Assembly: GCF_019059575.1 (NCBI RefSeq)
Contig: NW_024881827.1
Location: forward strand, 434,001-498,000
Length of the DNA: 64,000 nucleotides
Reading direction: 5' to 3'
DNA from: Amphibalanus amphitrite
Taxonomy: Eukaryota > Arthropoda > Thecostraca > Balanomorpha > Balanidae
Shown: piece after piece, positions 43,792 to 56,029 of the stretch
Layout: every line of letters starts with the position of its first letter
Numbering within the stretch: position 1 is the stretch's first letter
The notes under the pieces: model-generated
Told to the model about the DNA's origin: nothing
What the model saw: the letters and a program-made list of their open reading frames with translations, nothing else
Database searches by the model: none
Program-made: the position numbers and the translations under genes

Positions 43792-44150
43792 CAGGCGCGG
43801 ATACAAGGGGGGGCCATGGGGGCCATGGCCCCCCCTTGGCCGATTTTTTTCAAAAATAAAATAAAAAGTTAAAAAGCTGAAAAGGGGGCCTCCTGAAAAG
43901 AAAGTGGCCGAAATCCGATGAGTTTTTTTAACCTACCCACTTAGTTATTTCTCGTTCGTTCATTTATTTCATAATTCGTTTATTCATGTTGAGATGTTGC
44001 CTGAACAGCTAGATAAGCTCAATAGACGCAGTTTTTTTTTTGGGGGGGGGGGGCAACAAGTGGGAAGATGGGGCCTCCAACAGGTGGGATTATGGGGGCC
44101 TCCTGGTTTCTAATGGCCCCTCCCTTGGAGATTTTCTGGATCCGCCCCTG
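43792..44150. mobile_element. hAT MITE with perfect 8-bp TSD (359 bp)
   Basis: Ends CAGGCGCGGATACAAGG and inverted CAGGGGCGGATCCAGAA. The duplication CTCGCCGC (43784-43791 and 44151-44158) is perfect. GGGGGCC / GGCCATGG modules and ggggcctcctg words lie inside. No coding sequence. Confidence 0.93.
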
Positions 44151-44224
44151 CTCGCCGCTTCTCTTCAAAATGCGTCTAAGTTTTCTCCGCTCCGAACAAA
44201 AGTTCCGGCCTCCGCCAGAGGCTC

Positions 44225-44792
44225 GAGAAGGTCGGTGTCAAGTACCCATGTGCTTAGCACGTGCTTACGCTGTAGCACCATACGGCAGTAAGCACCCACT
44301 AGGAGCTGAAAATTGAACTCGGCACATTTTTGGGTGCTAGACGCATGCTAGGGTGCTTCGGTGCCAATGTTAGCACCCGAGCTCTTAATGAAGCACCCTT
44401 TGGGTGCGTGAATTTAGCACCAAAACACCAAAACGGTGCTAGTGCTAGCACCTATTTAGCACCTATGGCTCTTATTGAAGCACCCTTTGGGTGCGTGAAT
44501 TTAGCACCAAAGCACCAAAACGGTGCTAGTGCTAGCACCTATTTAGCACCTATGGCTCTTAATGAAGCACCCTTTGGGTGCGTGAATTTAGCACCAAAGC
44601 ACCAAAATGGTGCTACTGCTAGCACCTATTTAGCACCTATGGCTCTGAACTAAGCACTCTTTGGAGTGTAAGTTGAGCACCAAGATGGTGCTAATGCTAG
44701 CATCTAGGGCTCTTGAGTAAGCACCATTTGCAGGGTACTGAAAATTGAACTCTGACTAATGACCCAAAGGGTGCTAATCTTTTTTTACAGTG
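44225..44792. mobile_element. GTGCTAA-repeat element, right end at TA
   Basis: Crowded with GTGCTA/TAGCAC inverted words. The right end CTTTTTTTACAGTG stops at TA (44793-44794), where homology to the hAT copy begins. This suggests a TA-targeting element with CACTGTAAAAAAAG ends. The left end was not resolved. Confidence 0.5.
44381..44645. repeat. 87-bp tandem repeat, three copies
   Basis: GCTCTTAATGAAGCACCC starts at 44381, 44468, 44555, with a worn fourth start at 44642. Each unit has the hairpin GGTGCTAG-tg-CTAGCACC. The 107-codon frame is a repeat artefact, since 87 is divisible by three. Confidence 0.92.
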
Positions 44793-44794
44793 TA

Positions 44795-46395
44795 GATGGC
44801 CAAATAAAGAACAGGGCCTAAACAACATGAACAGCAAACGTTGACTTTCAACTGCAATAACTGCTCCAATCCTGGTGATAGAACCTGGCGATGCACCTAG
44901 GTACCTTCCTTTCTGCACTCAGCAGGAAACGTTTTTTTTTTTAATCCAGATGATAAAGTGCAAGGCCTAAATTAGTTAATAAAGTGTGATTAATTAATAA
45001 TTCACATCTCCACATCTCCTCAGAAACAACCCACTGAGCTCTATAAATATCTGACACTGAAACCCCTACAAAAATAACTGAAACAAAAGCGCCGTTTTCG
45101 TCTCGCTAATTACGTTTACGTACAATTAGTAGCTAATTTGCTGCATTGTTTAATTTGCAGCAGAACGTTTGTTGATCCTTTTCTCCTGAGAGCCTAAGCA
45201 TAACATATTTAATATATTTTATTTTCCTTAAAATATTTTACAGAACATTATTAAGTGTTTTTATTTCAAATAAAATAATAATTAAAACGAAATTGGTGCT
45301 GTACAACCGATTTATTTTATGATGATCTACCATACTACATGATAATCAATGACGTCATCTTACCAAAAAGTCAACAGAAGTAGAATAAGGATTTATAAAA
45401 GCTTAGCATACTTATTGGCAAAACCAAACGTTTTCGTTGTTTCGCAGTCGCGCCGTGCCGTTTTCCCAGAGTCCCCGTCCTCTCCATTTCCTTTTAATTT
45501 TCAATCCTCATCCCTATCCCCCAGTCCTAACAGTTTCAAATTGTATTGCAATAAAATGTTTTGAATTCTTCACATAGGTACCTAACATTGACATGCCACG
45601 TCCAGAATCGTGGACCGCCAAATACTTCAAATCTCTTCCTTCCCAATCTGACAACATCCCATGTCTCAAATGCACATTGTGTGGAATGATTTTTCAGGCT
45701 GCCCGTTAGTCTCTGTCTAACCGAAACCGTCACATGCATGATGCAGGTAAGATATTTATTTCTATTTCCCTATGGTTAATATGTTATTAATGCATATTAT
45801 CCATTAAAATAGACATGGTGTAGGGTAAATGGCCAAATCACGAACACTGCCAAAATCCGAGCAGCCAACTTTCAACTGCAATATTGATATTTAGTGTAAA
45901 TGGAGTTGGAACATGGCCAAAATTAAATTGACAACTTTTAGGTGAAAGGTGGTGATTTGGGTTAAAGGGCGAGTCAACTACTGGGTCATTTTGCACCCAT
46001 TAAATGAAACTTCTGCTCCAATTCTACCCATTGAACCTCAATATCATGATCCACCTGTCCATCACTAGGTATCCTTCCTTATTATATAGAAACTTTGAAT
46101 GGCATGGCAATTTATAATTTTAAATGACAATATTTTTATGTTTCTTCTGTAGGTAGGTAGGTAGGTAGGTAGGTACACCAGACTGCTATGGACACTTTTC
46201 CAAGTTGGTGGGGCAAAAAACCTAATGTATGTCTTGGTTTGAGTCGTTTGATTGAGTTGATTGATTCCTTTCATTGTCGCGTTTGAGTCGATTGAATCAA
46301 TTCCCGAAAACTGCTCTGACTTGATTGATTTGATTGGTTTCCCAAATTTGTCGTGATTGAATTGATTGCTATTGATTGAGTCGTATACAACCCTG
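44795..46395. mobile_element. Truncated hAT copy (family of 7912-10779, inverted)
   Basis: The right end GTATACAACCCTG closes at 46395. Colinear in reverse with 7912 to about 10490, without the nested element B. It carries (GTAG)n at 46152-46173. The left part is lost at the TA junction with the GTGCTAA element. Confidence 0.9.
45578..45746 (+). pseudogene. BED zinc-finger exon with in-frame stop
   Basis: It follows an ACATAG acceptor and ends at CAG/GTAAG. The reading is MPRPESWTAKYF, then KCTLCGMIFQAAR, a TAG stop where the other copy has CAG (Gln), then SLSNRNRHMHDAG with the distal His. It is the same exon as 9485-9646 on the opposite strand. Confidence 0.65.
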
Positions 46396-46414
46396 CAGTC
46401 CCAGACCGAAAGTT

Positions 46415-46495
46415 TTGGGGGTTTCCTGTGGCCAGTATGAATAGAAGGGCCTCTCAGTCCATCAGTATCATGGGCCTCTTCTGCCTGGTGTGATT
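46415..46495. repeat. gggcctctcagtccatcagt minisatellite, left piece
   Basis: The same unit as 47713-48110; the array was split by element O. Confidence 0.8.
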
Positions 46496-47712
46496 ATAAC
46501 CCGGCACCGCCTGGGCTATTTCCGTACCCACGACAGCCTGGGGGGGGGGGTCGGATCCGACCCCCCTTGTTATCTCGAGAACCAATGGTCGTATCGAGCC
46601 CCGCGAGGCGGCGTTCGAAAGGTCTCTACGAGACCTTCCCAAAGCACTCTTAAGATTTTAAGATTGAGGTCAACTTTCGGGTCAAGGTTAGGTCAAAGGT
46701 CAAATTCAGGGGTTTTGCATGATTAGGCTTACGGACAGCGGAATCGATAGCTGCTGCTCGAAACTCACCAAAAATGACCTCAAAGGCCTATTGAAGGTAC
46801 CATGTGCGTATAGAGGTCATACTAAGTACGGGTCAAGGTCAGGTCAGGTCACGAAAGGTCACGGTTTTCAATTTCTGCTACATGGGCGTGCGACACATGT
46901 TTTATGGCTTATTTTTCACGCCGAATCCGATGGTAATGGTTATATGTGACCCCAAGTCACTGTGCTGGTGATAAGTGTGCATTGAAAGCATAAAAAATCG
47001 TTTATACTATACGAGGGCTGAGAAAAAAGGTCAATTTTTCAACTTTTTATTTTTGACATAAAAATGCACTTTTCTAGACGAGCTTTGTCCCAGGAATCTA
47101 GTGGTGCCATTTGTTTTCACATGCGATGTTCAGAAGTGCCTCTAATTCACGAAAATGCTTATGACGTCACCATGCCCTATGCATGTTGGAGCTATTTTTT
47201 ACAATTTGGGGGTCAAAAACCAAAATAGAAAGTTGAAATTTGGGGCATCTAATGTTCTAATAGAGCTCTACAACATATACTCCGGTTTTTTGGAAATTCC
47301 CAAACTTTGGGATTTTATTAACTGTTTTCCAAAAAATATAGTTTTTTGAATTTTTAGGGGTGAAAAACGCATTTTATGGATAATCCGAGATAGACATTTT
47401 AAAGAACTCGTTAAGCTGCGTCTTTTCATGTCCTTAATTTGCAATTTGCTTTAAACCCTGATTTTTGGCGATTTTTTAAACATTTACCACTTTTTGACTA
47501 AAAACGCCATGTAGTTACATCACTAAAATCGATATATCTCAAAAATCTTTGGAAATTTTTTCTTAAAAATTGCACAGGAGACGTCAAATTGATAGGGGAG
47601 AAGGTATGCCAAGTTTCAAGTAGATAGCGAAAGTGGTTCATGAGTTATTCAAGAAAAACGGAGGGGGGGGGGGGGTCGGATCCGACCCCCCCCCCAGGCG
47701 GTCGCGGGATAA
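46496..47712. mobile_element. TTAA-type element O, with ATAA duplication
   Basis: ATAA at 46496-46499 and 47709-47712. Ends begin CCCGGCACCGCC on the left and CCCGCGACCGCC inverted on the right. Both ends carry G-run / TCGGATCCGA / C-run, a perfect palindrome. AGGTCA words at 46680-46860 and GACGTCA near 47162. No transposase. Confidence 0.88.
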
Positions 47713-48110
47713 GGGCCTCTCAGGTCATCAGTCTCAGGGGCCTCCTCTGACTACAGTGTAGATGGATAGGCCTCCCAGACATCAGTCTCAGGGGCCTCTT
47801 CTGACTATTGAGGATAGAGGGGCCTCCTCTGACTAGTGAAGGTAGGGGGCCTCGGCTAGACCGCCAGTGTCAGGGGCCTATTCTGACTAGTGTGGATAGA
47901 GGGGCCTCCCAGACCACCAGTCTCAAACCTCTGACTAGTGTAGATAGAGGGGCCTCCCAGACCGCCAGTGTCAGGGGCCTCCCCAGACCAGTGTGGATAT
48001 TGGGGCCTCCTCAGATCCACTAGGGCCTCTCAGGCCATCAGTCTCAGGGGCTTCGACTGACAAGTATGAATAGAGGGCCTCCTTGGATCCATCACGGCCT
48101 CTTGTAGTCC
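47713..48110. repeat. aggggcctcctctgactagtg minisatellite
   Basis: Repeated GGGGCCTCC..AGACC..CAGTCTCAGGGGCCTC units of about 45-60 bp. Confidence 0.85.
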
Positions 48111-48833
48111 GTGCGTGGGGATTCGTGGAACTTATTTTTACCGAGTTTGTTTATTCTGGAAGGTGACGACGTCCTCTCAAATCGAGACGAGGGGCCTCGA
48201 GTAAAAAGTGGGTGGGCCAAAACACATGGTTGGCCCCCCCCATCTCGAAAAGTGGGTGGGCACTTGCCCACCTGCCCCCCCCCCCCCCCTGTTCATACGC
48301 CTATGTTTCATTGCATTTAGCTAGACTCGCGACTGGCGACAACGTCCCGCCGCGTGTCGCTTGCGTTACAAATTTTTCTGGCCAAACATTAGCTTTACCA
48401 GAAAAAAAAATCGCTATAATAACCGTCATATTTGTGTAAGTTTACCGCCATGAATTTGTGTACGATTACCAAGCGAGTGTTCCTTTTGGTACTTTTTACC
48501 AAAAACACATATTTGTGCGTAAATGTAACGCGAGATCCGCGGTAAAGTTACACCGAAAGCGGTTCTCCTACACAATAGTGAAGCACTCCGAAGCTAGCAA
48601 AACACACATATAAGTGTTCTTTTACCCAGAAAACAGAGTAGTTTTACACCAAAAAAATGTTCCTTTTGGTACTTTCAATTACACCGTTTTTCCGCTCAAT
48701 ATTTCTGTGTGTGTAGGTACTTTCCAGGCATCAAATAGGTTCCATCACGAAAGTTCCGTCGTGAAAACGGCCAACATGTCTTTTTCCGGTCAGGTCATGA
48801 ACTTGACCTCAGGTCAAGTTTTCAACTCTACTT
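48111..48833. other. Unassigned; possible hAT right end at ~48307
   Basis: GTGGGTGGGC..GCCCACCTGC, a C-run and TTCATACGCCTATG (48292-48305) look like a hAT right end, but no left partner was found. Further right, the TGTTCCTTTTGGTACTTT word recurs at 48478 and 48658. No gene. Confidence 0.4.
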
Positions 48834-49787
48834 TTAACCCTCGCCCATGTAGGGGGGGTTGGTGCAACCCCCCCCCCCCCCTGAGGCTTTTCGGAAATAG
48901 TGCAAAAACGGCGGCGCGCAGCGCCGCCAAATTTTGGGTACCTTATGGGGCAAACCTTGCGCATCTTTTGATAAAAAAAAAATTTGACCGGGTCATGTCA
49001 GGTCACGGAGTTATGACGTCACAAAGGGAACAGCCTCCGGCCGGATTTTCACAAACTGAGTGCCAACGCCCGAGGTTTCCTGCCGATGGTACGGACATCG
49101 GTTGATGGATCGTGATGAAACTTCCCATGCATGTTGGGGCAAGTATTGGCTATCATATGGTATAAGAAACTTGACCGGGTCAGGTCAGGTCACGGAGCTA
49201 TGACGTCACAAGAGGAACAGCGTCCGGTACTATTTTTGAAAAGCGCCCGAACCACTGTTTTGCTAATTCTTGTCCCCTCAATGGGAATATGCAGCAATAT
49301 TAGCTTATATAGGGAGCAAATGGACCTCCGAAATCCAAAAATACAATCAGATTTCAAAAATTTAAATTTTGATTTTTCGAATTTCTGCCGCCGACTGTGA
49401 CCTTGCCGACTTCCGGCGCTCCCAACGCGCCATTTTTAGAGCTAGGGAAACGAAATACATACCAAACGATAGAGAATTGATCAAGGAACACGATAGTGAA
49501 GGTTTCAAGTCGATATCTCCCACCGTTTTGCCGCAATCGCCGCCGAAAGTTGAAAAAAGTCTATTTTTCCGAAAATTTGACCTTTGACCGGTCAAAAGTA
49601 GGTCAAATGTTGACCTAGGACCAAAAAATATACCACCAATCGCGAGATCTCGGCGAGAGCAATCCGTTGGTCTTTTCCGCTAAGCTCTACGACGCTCCGT
49701 TTTCAAACGCCAAGGGGGGGGGGGTCGCACCAACCCCCCCCCTGCATGGGCGAAGGTGGCAGATCGCCGTTTACGGGCGAGGGTTAA
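48834..49787. mobile_element. TTAA element H
   Basis: TTAA at 48834-48837 and 49784-49787; ends CCCTCGCCCATGTAGGG and a diverged inverse. The modules are G-run / TTGGTGCAA / C-run and inverse. A GGCGGCGC-GCA-GCGCCGCC hairpin lies at 48910-48928. CAGGTCAGGTCACGGAG appears twice with TATGACGTCA. Its right TTAA is shared with element G. Confidence 0.88.
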
Positions 49788-50819
49788 CCCTCGCCGGCCG
49801 AGGGGGGGGGCGGGTGCCGCCCCCCCCATAGGGTTTTTTCGCGATAGCTCCGAACACGCTGGCGATAGAGAGCTGAAACTTGGCATACCTGACCTTTGAT
49901 CCAAGCCCGATCTTTTGACACCAACCGCATTTTTGGGTCAGGTCAGGTCACTGACCTATGACGTCATAAGTGAACCTCTGCACGGTCTTCAGATGTCGCA
50001 ACTTCGCAACGCCCTCACTGCCAGAGGAGATGTCACAGGGAAATGAAACTTGCAGGATCTAGTATCCATTATGAGTCCCACAACTTGTATATCTCGGATT
50101 TTTCATAAAGGTCATATGAGGTCAGGTCATTTTCGTGACCTCACCATTATAAGTCAATGGGGAAAAATGAAAACTGCTATTCTGGCGCCGGGAACGATCT
50201 CCAACTATCTCAAGCACACAGAATCGTGATTTTATGCACTCCTTGCAAGGTTAGATGCGTCACTTTTGCAATGTTGACCTTGCGTGACGTCATTTATGAC
50301 GTCATCAAGGTCATATTAGTTTTTCGTCAATAACTCTTGATCAAATTGAGCTAGCGAGTCGGGAAAGCCACCAATGGACTCAGGAAGACCTGCCGAATCG
50401 AATGATATGCGACATGACCTCTTTCGACCAACTTCGTGACCTGGGGGTGCTGACCTGACCTTGACCTGAGGTCAACACCCCAAGTTGACCTGACCCGGAC
50501 AAAAAGTATATCATTCGACGCGCCTGAGCGAGACGAACACGATGCTGCCAAAATCGGCGCTCTGCGGCCGTTTTTTGCGAAGTTATTCACCAAAAACTGA
50601 ACCGTACCTTGGGGCACTTGACCTGACCTCAGAGGTCACCGGTTGACCTAGGACCTTAAAATCGGGTACCAATCTCTGCGTCTCGTAACGGCGCACACGC
50701 TCGTTTTTTTCCGCGACGCGCTAGCTCCACCAGGGGCGAAACGGCGAGGGGGGGGTCGTACCCGCCCCCCCCCTCGGCCGGCGCGTATGTAGAAAACCAA
50801 TAGGTCCGGCGAGGGTTAA
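49784..50819. mobile_element. TTAA element G (inverted copy of E/F)
   Basis: TTAA at 49784-49787 and 50816-50819. It is the reverse complement of E and F throughout. It shares both flanking TTAA tetramers with its neighbours H and I. Confidence 0.95.
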
Positions 50820-51297
50820 CCCTATTAGTGGCAGGGGGTTGTTTTTATCCACCCCTCAGGTTTTTCGGGAATATCTCCGAAACCGCTGAAGCTACGATGC
50901 TGAAATTTTCTGACTTTTCCTAAAACTAAATTGGGCACATTCCCTGAAAATTTCAAGTTCATAACTTTACCAGGGGCGGCTCCAGAGCACTGGGAATTGG
51001 GGGTCCTATTCGTGAAGCGAGTCATTTGGGCGAAGATCACGATGCTGCACCAGTTTTACGAACAGTGAATGAAAGGTATCATGTGATAACATATACAAAG
51101 TTATTGTGCATCCTCTTTTGACACGTTTTTGCTATAATAGGCGGATCCAGGCGTCCAAAAAGGGGGGTTATTTTTTACCTCCCAACATAGGTGCCCTGAC
51201 ACCGCCTATGCATGACCAATACAATTTTAGTCGTTCTCTCATAAGAAAATTGTAACATAACAAGACCATTGCCACCGTTTTTAGAAACAGTACCAAC

Positions 51298-51453
51298 AAA
51301 TGTATTTGATGCGCGCGACTAACAGTGGCGCGCAGCAAAGCCTTTCTCTGCCCGCGGGCGCAAACTGTAGCCTGTAGCGACACCTACCGCACGGCGTGAG
51401 CACCACTGGCCCTCAGGCCTCAGTGAGCGCCCGCAGTGCCACGTGACAATATG
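51298..51453. repeat. 156-bp terminal direct repeat, left
   Basis: Identical to 57338-57493. It is followed by a GC-rich segment, a TATATTG word near 52164 and acceptor-like TTTTACAG (52211-52218). Confidence 0.95.
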
Positions 51454-53379
51454 TGTTCTGTGTGCTTTCGGAATTCCTTTGCGTCTGGTGCGCACCAACA
51501 GTGCGGTGCGCCGCTTTTCAATTACAGGCGAGTCCTTCCCGTGTCGGGATTATATCTAGTGCCTATTCTTACGGCCCGGTGCGGCCGTCTCGTTGTACTG
51601 CTTCCCCGTCTCCGGCGGCGCGTCAGTGCGGCCGGTTGGTGACCCCGGCCCTGCACGCCTGACTCCGCTAACGGCACAGCCGCTGACAGTAGTTTTGTCG
51701 CGGTTTTTCTATCTTCCCGTGGCACTGTGCGGCAGTTTCGCTTCGGGCTGCGGCGCTGTCCGCGACTACGCTCGACTCCCGTGGGCGGCCTGAGCTAATC
51801 GTTTTGCATAGACCACTAAATCCGCGGCCATCTCTGTCCCTTTGTCCGGCGCGTCCCCCTACCGGGCCGCTTCCCCTCCCTCGCTCCCTCCCCACCCCGG
51901 GGGTGGGGATGGTCGTACCGATACGCGCCGCCAGGCGGCGGCACCGACCGGACCGAGTGCCGGCGACGCGGCCGCGAGCGTCGGCGGTCTGCTGCGCTGC
52001 GCGGCGCGACTCGGGATGCTGGAGCCGCAGCCGCAGTCTCCGTATCTCGCCGGCGCGCCTGGGCGCACGTAGACTTATGGCAACCTGGCGCCCGGGCGCA
52101 TACAGTTTCGTCAGCTAGGCTCGTTCCGGTGGCTTTTTCATGTTCAAGGGGCGGGGTTTCACGTGCATATATTGCCAGTCCAGGCCGTCTTCAATTTTTT
52201 TTTTCTTACTTTTACAGATTCCTAAACCGTGACCTGGATCGCAGTGATTTCTCGTGGCTTTTTCAGACCGGACAGTATGTTTTTCGCAAATTGGTCTGTT
52301 TCGACCAAATATACTCTACGTACTCCTCACTTCTTGTCACCAGTGTGCTTGCTTTCATCCAAAGTACCCATGGACCATGCGTCATATGTGGTGCATGTTT
52401 TTATACTTCACGGCTATGTTCCTGCCTGGTTGATCTGACCTTGCCCCCACTACAGGGATCTAACATTCATGTCGCATTTCATACGTAATTGTGCGCGGTC
52501 GTCACCGAGTTTATGACGCGAGACGCCCCATGCGAGACAATACAGTCCAGGCTACCAACAGCCCAATTTTTGGGCATGTTGGCAACACTGCTTCGACGCC
52601 GTTTTCCGGAGTCCGAGGTGACCCTGCGTGCCTCGTGTCCTACACCCGTTTTCTTGAACGACGTCACGCTCATTTATTTTCCACAATGAAATGGTGTCGC
52701 CAGGGGTAGCCAGTAAGAGTTGGTAGCATTAGGCTAAATGGGCGCTCAAAAACTACCACCCCATATGGCTCCTAATCTATGTTAAATCATTTCTTTCAAG
52801 CAAGCCTCACACGTTCCCCAATGCAAAAGATGAGGGACGTGTATAGGTGCAAGTGCAATGTTGTATATGTATAGTGCAAGTTGCGTTTGCACGTAAAATG
52901 TTGCGACATATTTCACATTTACTGGCTCAAACAGCTCCAATACTCCTTTCTTTTTCTCTCACAGATTATCGGGCTGTTCGTTCACTAAGCAATATGCTCC
53001 CATACATCTGAAAATCTCGTGGTAGAAGAAGACCTGGATCAAACGGTCGGCGATGCTAACGGAGCTGAGCGATAATCAGGTCCTCTGGAAATTGGATCTA
53101 ATGAAATTCTCTGAATACAATATGTTGATTACCAACCTTTACGTTAGACACAGAGTGAACCATTTCCCTTAAAGGGCCTACACCAATTTTTACAGAAGTA
53201 TTTTTTTAACACGACCGATAGCCTGGTTACCTATCGATGGTGGCTTCGTTGTGAAAAGCTCACGTGACGCGTTTCAACTTCAACATGGGCCAGCGCAAAC
53301 CATCCGCTCACTCGATCTTATGTACACTTTGACCTTCTGTTCACTCTTCCCCCTCGCTCGGCGGCGCATGTGCGCCGCC

Positions 53380-55560
53380 CGCTCAGCTCGCAGCTGTCTC
53401 GGCCTGGGCGCCGGGCGCGCCCTGTTGGGTTGTCCAGTCGATCAGCGGGCTGGCCCTGGCGCATGTCTTTTTTTTTTTCTCGCCGGCGGCGTCCGGTCAG
53501 TTTTTGGTTGGCTTGGGTCACCCGTAGGTACCCCGAAGAGTGGCGCACCGGTCGGCGACTTATAACCAAGCTGCATGTTTATCGCTAGCGGCGGCCGGTC
53601 GGTCATTGGTTGGCTTGAGGGCCACATGCCCCCCTAGCGGCGCACGTCCGTCCTGTGCTGTCGGCCGCCGCGCAGTCGCCTGGGCGCTGTAATAATATAA
53701 CGCAGGTGGCGGGTCGGCGTTTTTGCTTTTTTTCCCTTTTTTACAGCTACGACAGGACATTGTCGCCAGCGGCGAGCGTTTTCGTTTGTGAGGGACCTGG
53801 TGCACCCTGTGGGTTTCGATCGGCAATCTTTGACCCAGCGCGCATGCTCCTTGCCGGCAGTGACCGGCCGGTTAGTCAGTGGTAGGCCTGAGGGCCCGAC
53901 GCGCCCCGAGGGGTGTCATATCAGTCGCGAGCGTGCATGCTTCTCGCCAGCGGTGATCGGTCGTCTGTGGCAGGCCTGAGGGCCCGACACGCCCTGTGGG
54001 GTGTATCATCGGGCAGCGGGTTGACCCGATGTCGTGCATGTTTTCTCAAGGTGGCGTTATGTCGGTCAGCGGTTGACTGAGGTTCTACCGGCCCGGACGG
54101 GGCTTATTCCTAGGCTGAATGGGTTACGGCGATAATCGGTCAGCGGTTAACCAAACGGGCATATACACATCGCCGGAACCGCCTTACCGGTCAACGGTTA
54201 ACCCGACTCAATCCCTGGCCTGACCCGCTGCGTGCACCCGGTCGGGTGTCTCGGTCGGTGACCGGTTGACACGACGTGCATGCGCATTTTGCCGGTCAGC
54301 AGTTGACCGGCAGCACGCCCCCCCCCCCCCCCTGAGAGGTTTTGGTCGGTCGGTGGTCGACCTGAAGCCCATACATATCGCCGGCTGCCGGCTGTCGGCC
54401 AGCAGATAGCATGCATGCAGCCCTGTGGGGCGCATGGTCGGGCAACAAGTGGACCCGACGTGCATGGATATCGCCGCGGCGAATATCGGTCAGTGGCGGG
54501 ACTGAGGGCCCGGTGCGCACCTGAGGGTGCCAGTGGCCTGAGGGCCTGATACGCACCTGAGGGTGCCGGTCGGTCAACGGTTTGACCCGACGTGCATGCA
54601 TACCGCCGGCGGCATACGACCGGTCATGGCGGGCCTGAGGGCCTGATATGCACCTGAGGGTGCCAGTGGCCTGAGGGCCTAATCCGCACCTGAGGGTGCC
54701 AGTTGGTCAACGGTTTGACCTGACGTGCATGCATACCGCCGGCGGCGAACAGCTAGACAGTGGCGAGCCCGAGGGCCTGGCGGGCGACTCTGAAGGAAGC
54801 ATGGCCAGTCAGCGGTTTTGTTCTCGACTTGCATGCGGTCGCGGGGGTCGGTCAGCATGAGGGTTATCCGGTAAGTCATCGGTTTGACATAGACGTTCGT
54901 GCGAATAGCGGGTAGCGTTTTGGTGGTGGCGTTCGTTCCCCGAGAGTGGTTCGGGCGATCATCGAAATGCCGCGCATGCCTATCGCCGGCTACGTTTGCC
55001 GGTCAGTACTTGGCCTGCATGCCAACCCCGAGGGATATCTGGACGGTCTGCCATTTTATAATGACGTGCACGCACAGCGCCGGATACGTTTTTTCGAATA
55101 GCAGCGACCTGACGTATGCACCCCGAGGGGTGCCAGTCGGTCCGTGGTTTGACCGGACGTGCATGCGATCGCGGGCCGGTCAATAGTAAACCTGAGGGCA
55201 CACCCACAGATGAGGACGCAATCGGTCCGTGTTTGACTTGACTTTCGGGAGAAAGGCGAGCCGCAAGTTCGTCTCCATTCCCGTCTGCGGCCGATTTATT
55301 GCACTTTATGATTCGGCGGCGGGCTCGCACACTCCGAGAACGCATCTCCCGCTAACACAATGTTTTTTTTTTCATCATGCGTGTCGGCCATGTCTGCCGC
55401 GGCCTCGTTTTGGTCCGGCCCGTGGGTGTCTGGTCGGTAAGCAGTGTTTGGCATCACTTGCATGCATAGTGCCGAAGCGATCAGCCGGCCAGCAATCGCC
55501 TGACGTACATATGCACCACGGGAGGTGTCTTTCGGTCAGCAGTTTTAACCTGGCGTGCAT
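53380..55560. repeat. Degenerate gcatgc..cgccggcgg..ggtcagcggttgacc array
   Basis: Loosely periodic blocks (about 90-130 bp) with GTGCATGCATACCGCCGGCG, GGTCAGCGGTTGAC and CTGAGGGCCCGA/GTGCC words. It fills the middle of the repeat-bounded element. Frames on all strands are short or compositional. Confidence 0.7.
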
Positions 55561-56029
55561 GCAAGCGGGCAACGGTCTAACACAGCGTTCTCTTTTTTTT
55601 CCATGCGCGTCGGCGATGCTTCACGCGGTTCGGTCCGCCGGCGGAGCGCGCCCTGCCCTCCCCCCTCATGTCGGAGTTGCTGGCGACTGGGCGGCGTCAC
55701 GTCGCTCCCCGACACCCAGCGGCGGCTGCTTCAACTACCGCCACCGGTGCACCAAGCCGCCGCACAGCCGTCAACACGGCGGGTCCGCCGGTCGCGCCGG
55801 GACCAGCCCCATCGACCCGGCCGCCCGACCATCCATGCTGGGCAAGACCGGATCCTGCATCGCTGCCGCACGCTTCGACAACATGCCGCCTGCCGCGTCC
55901 GCCGCCGCGTCGTTGGCGGCCCTGACACTGCCCTGCGCTGCTCCAGTCGCCAAACCGGCGTCGCCACGATCGCCGGCCGCCGCCGCCTCACATGGAGCGG
56001 CAGTTCAAACAGACCGGTCATCTGTCTTT

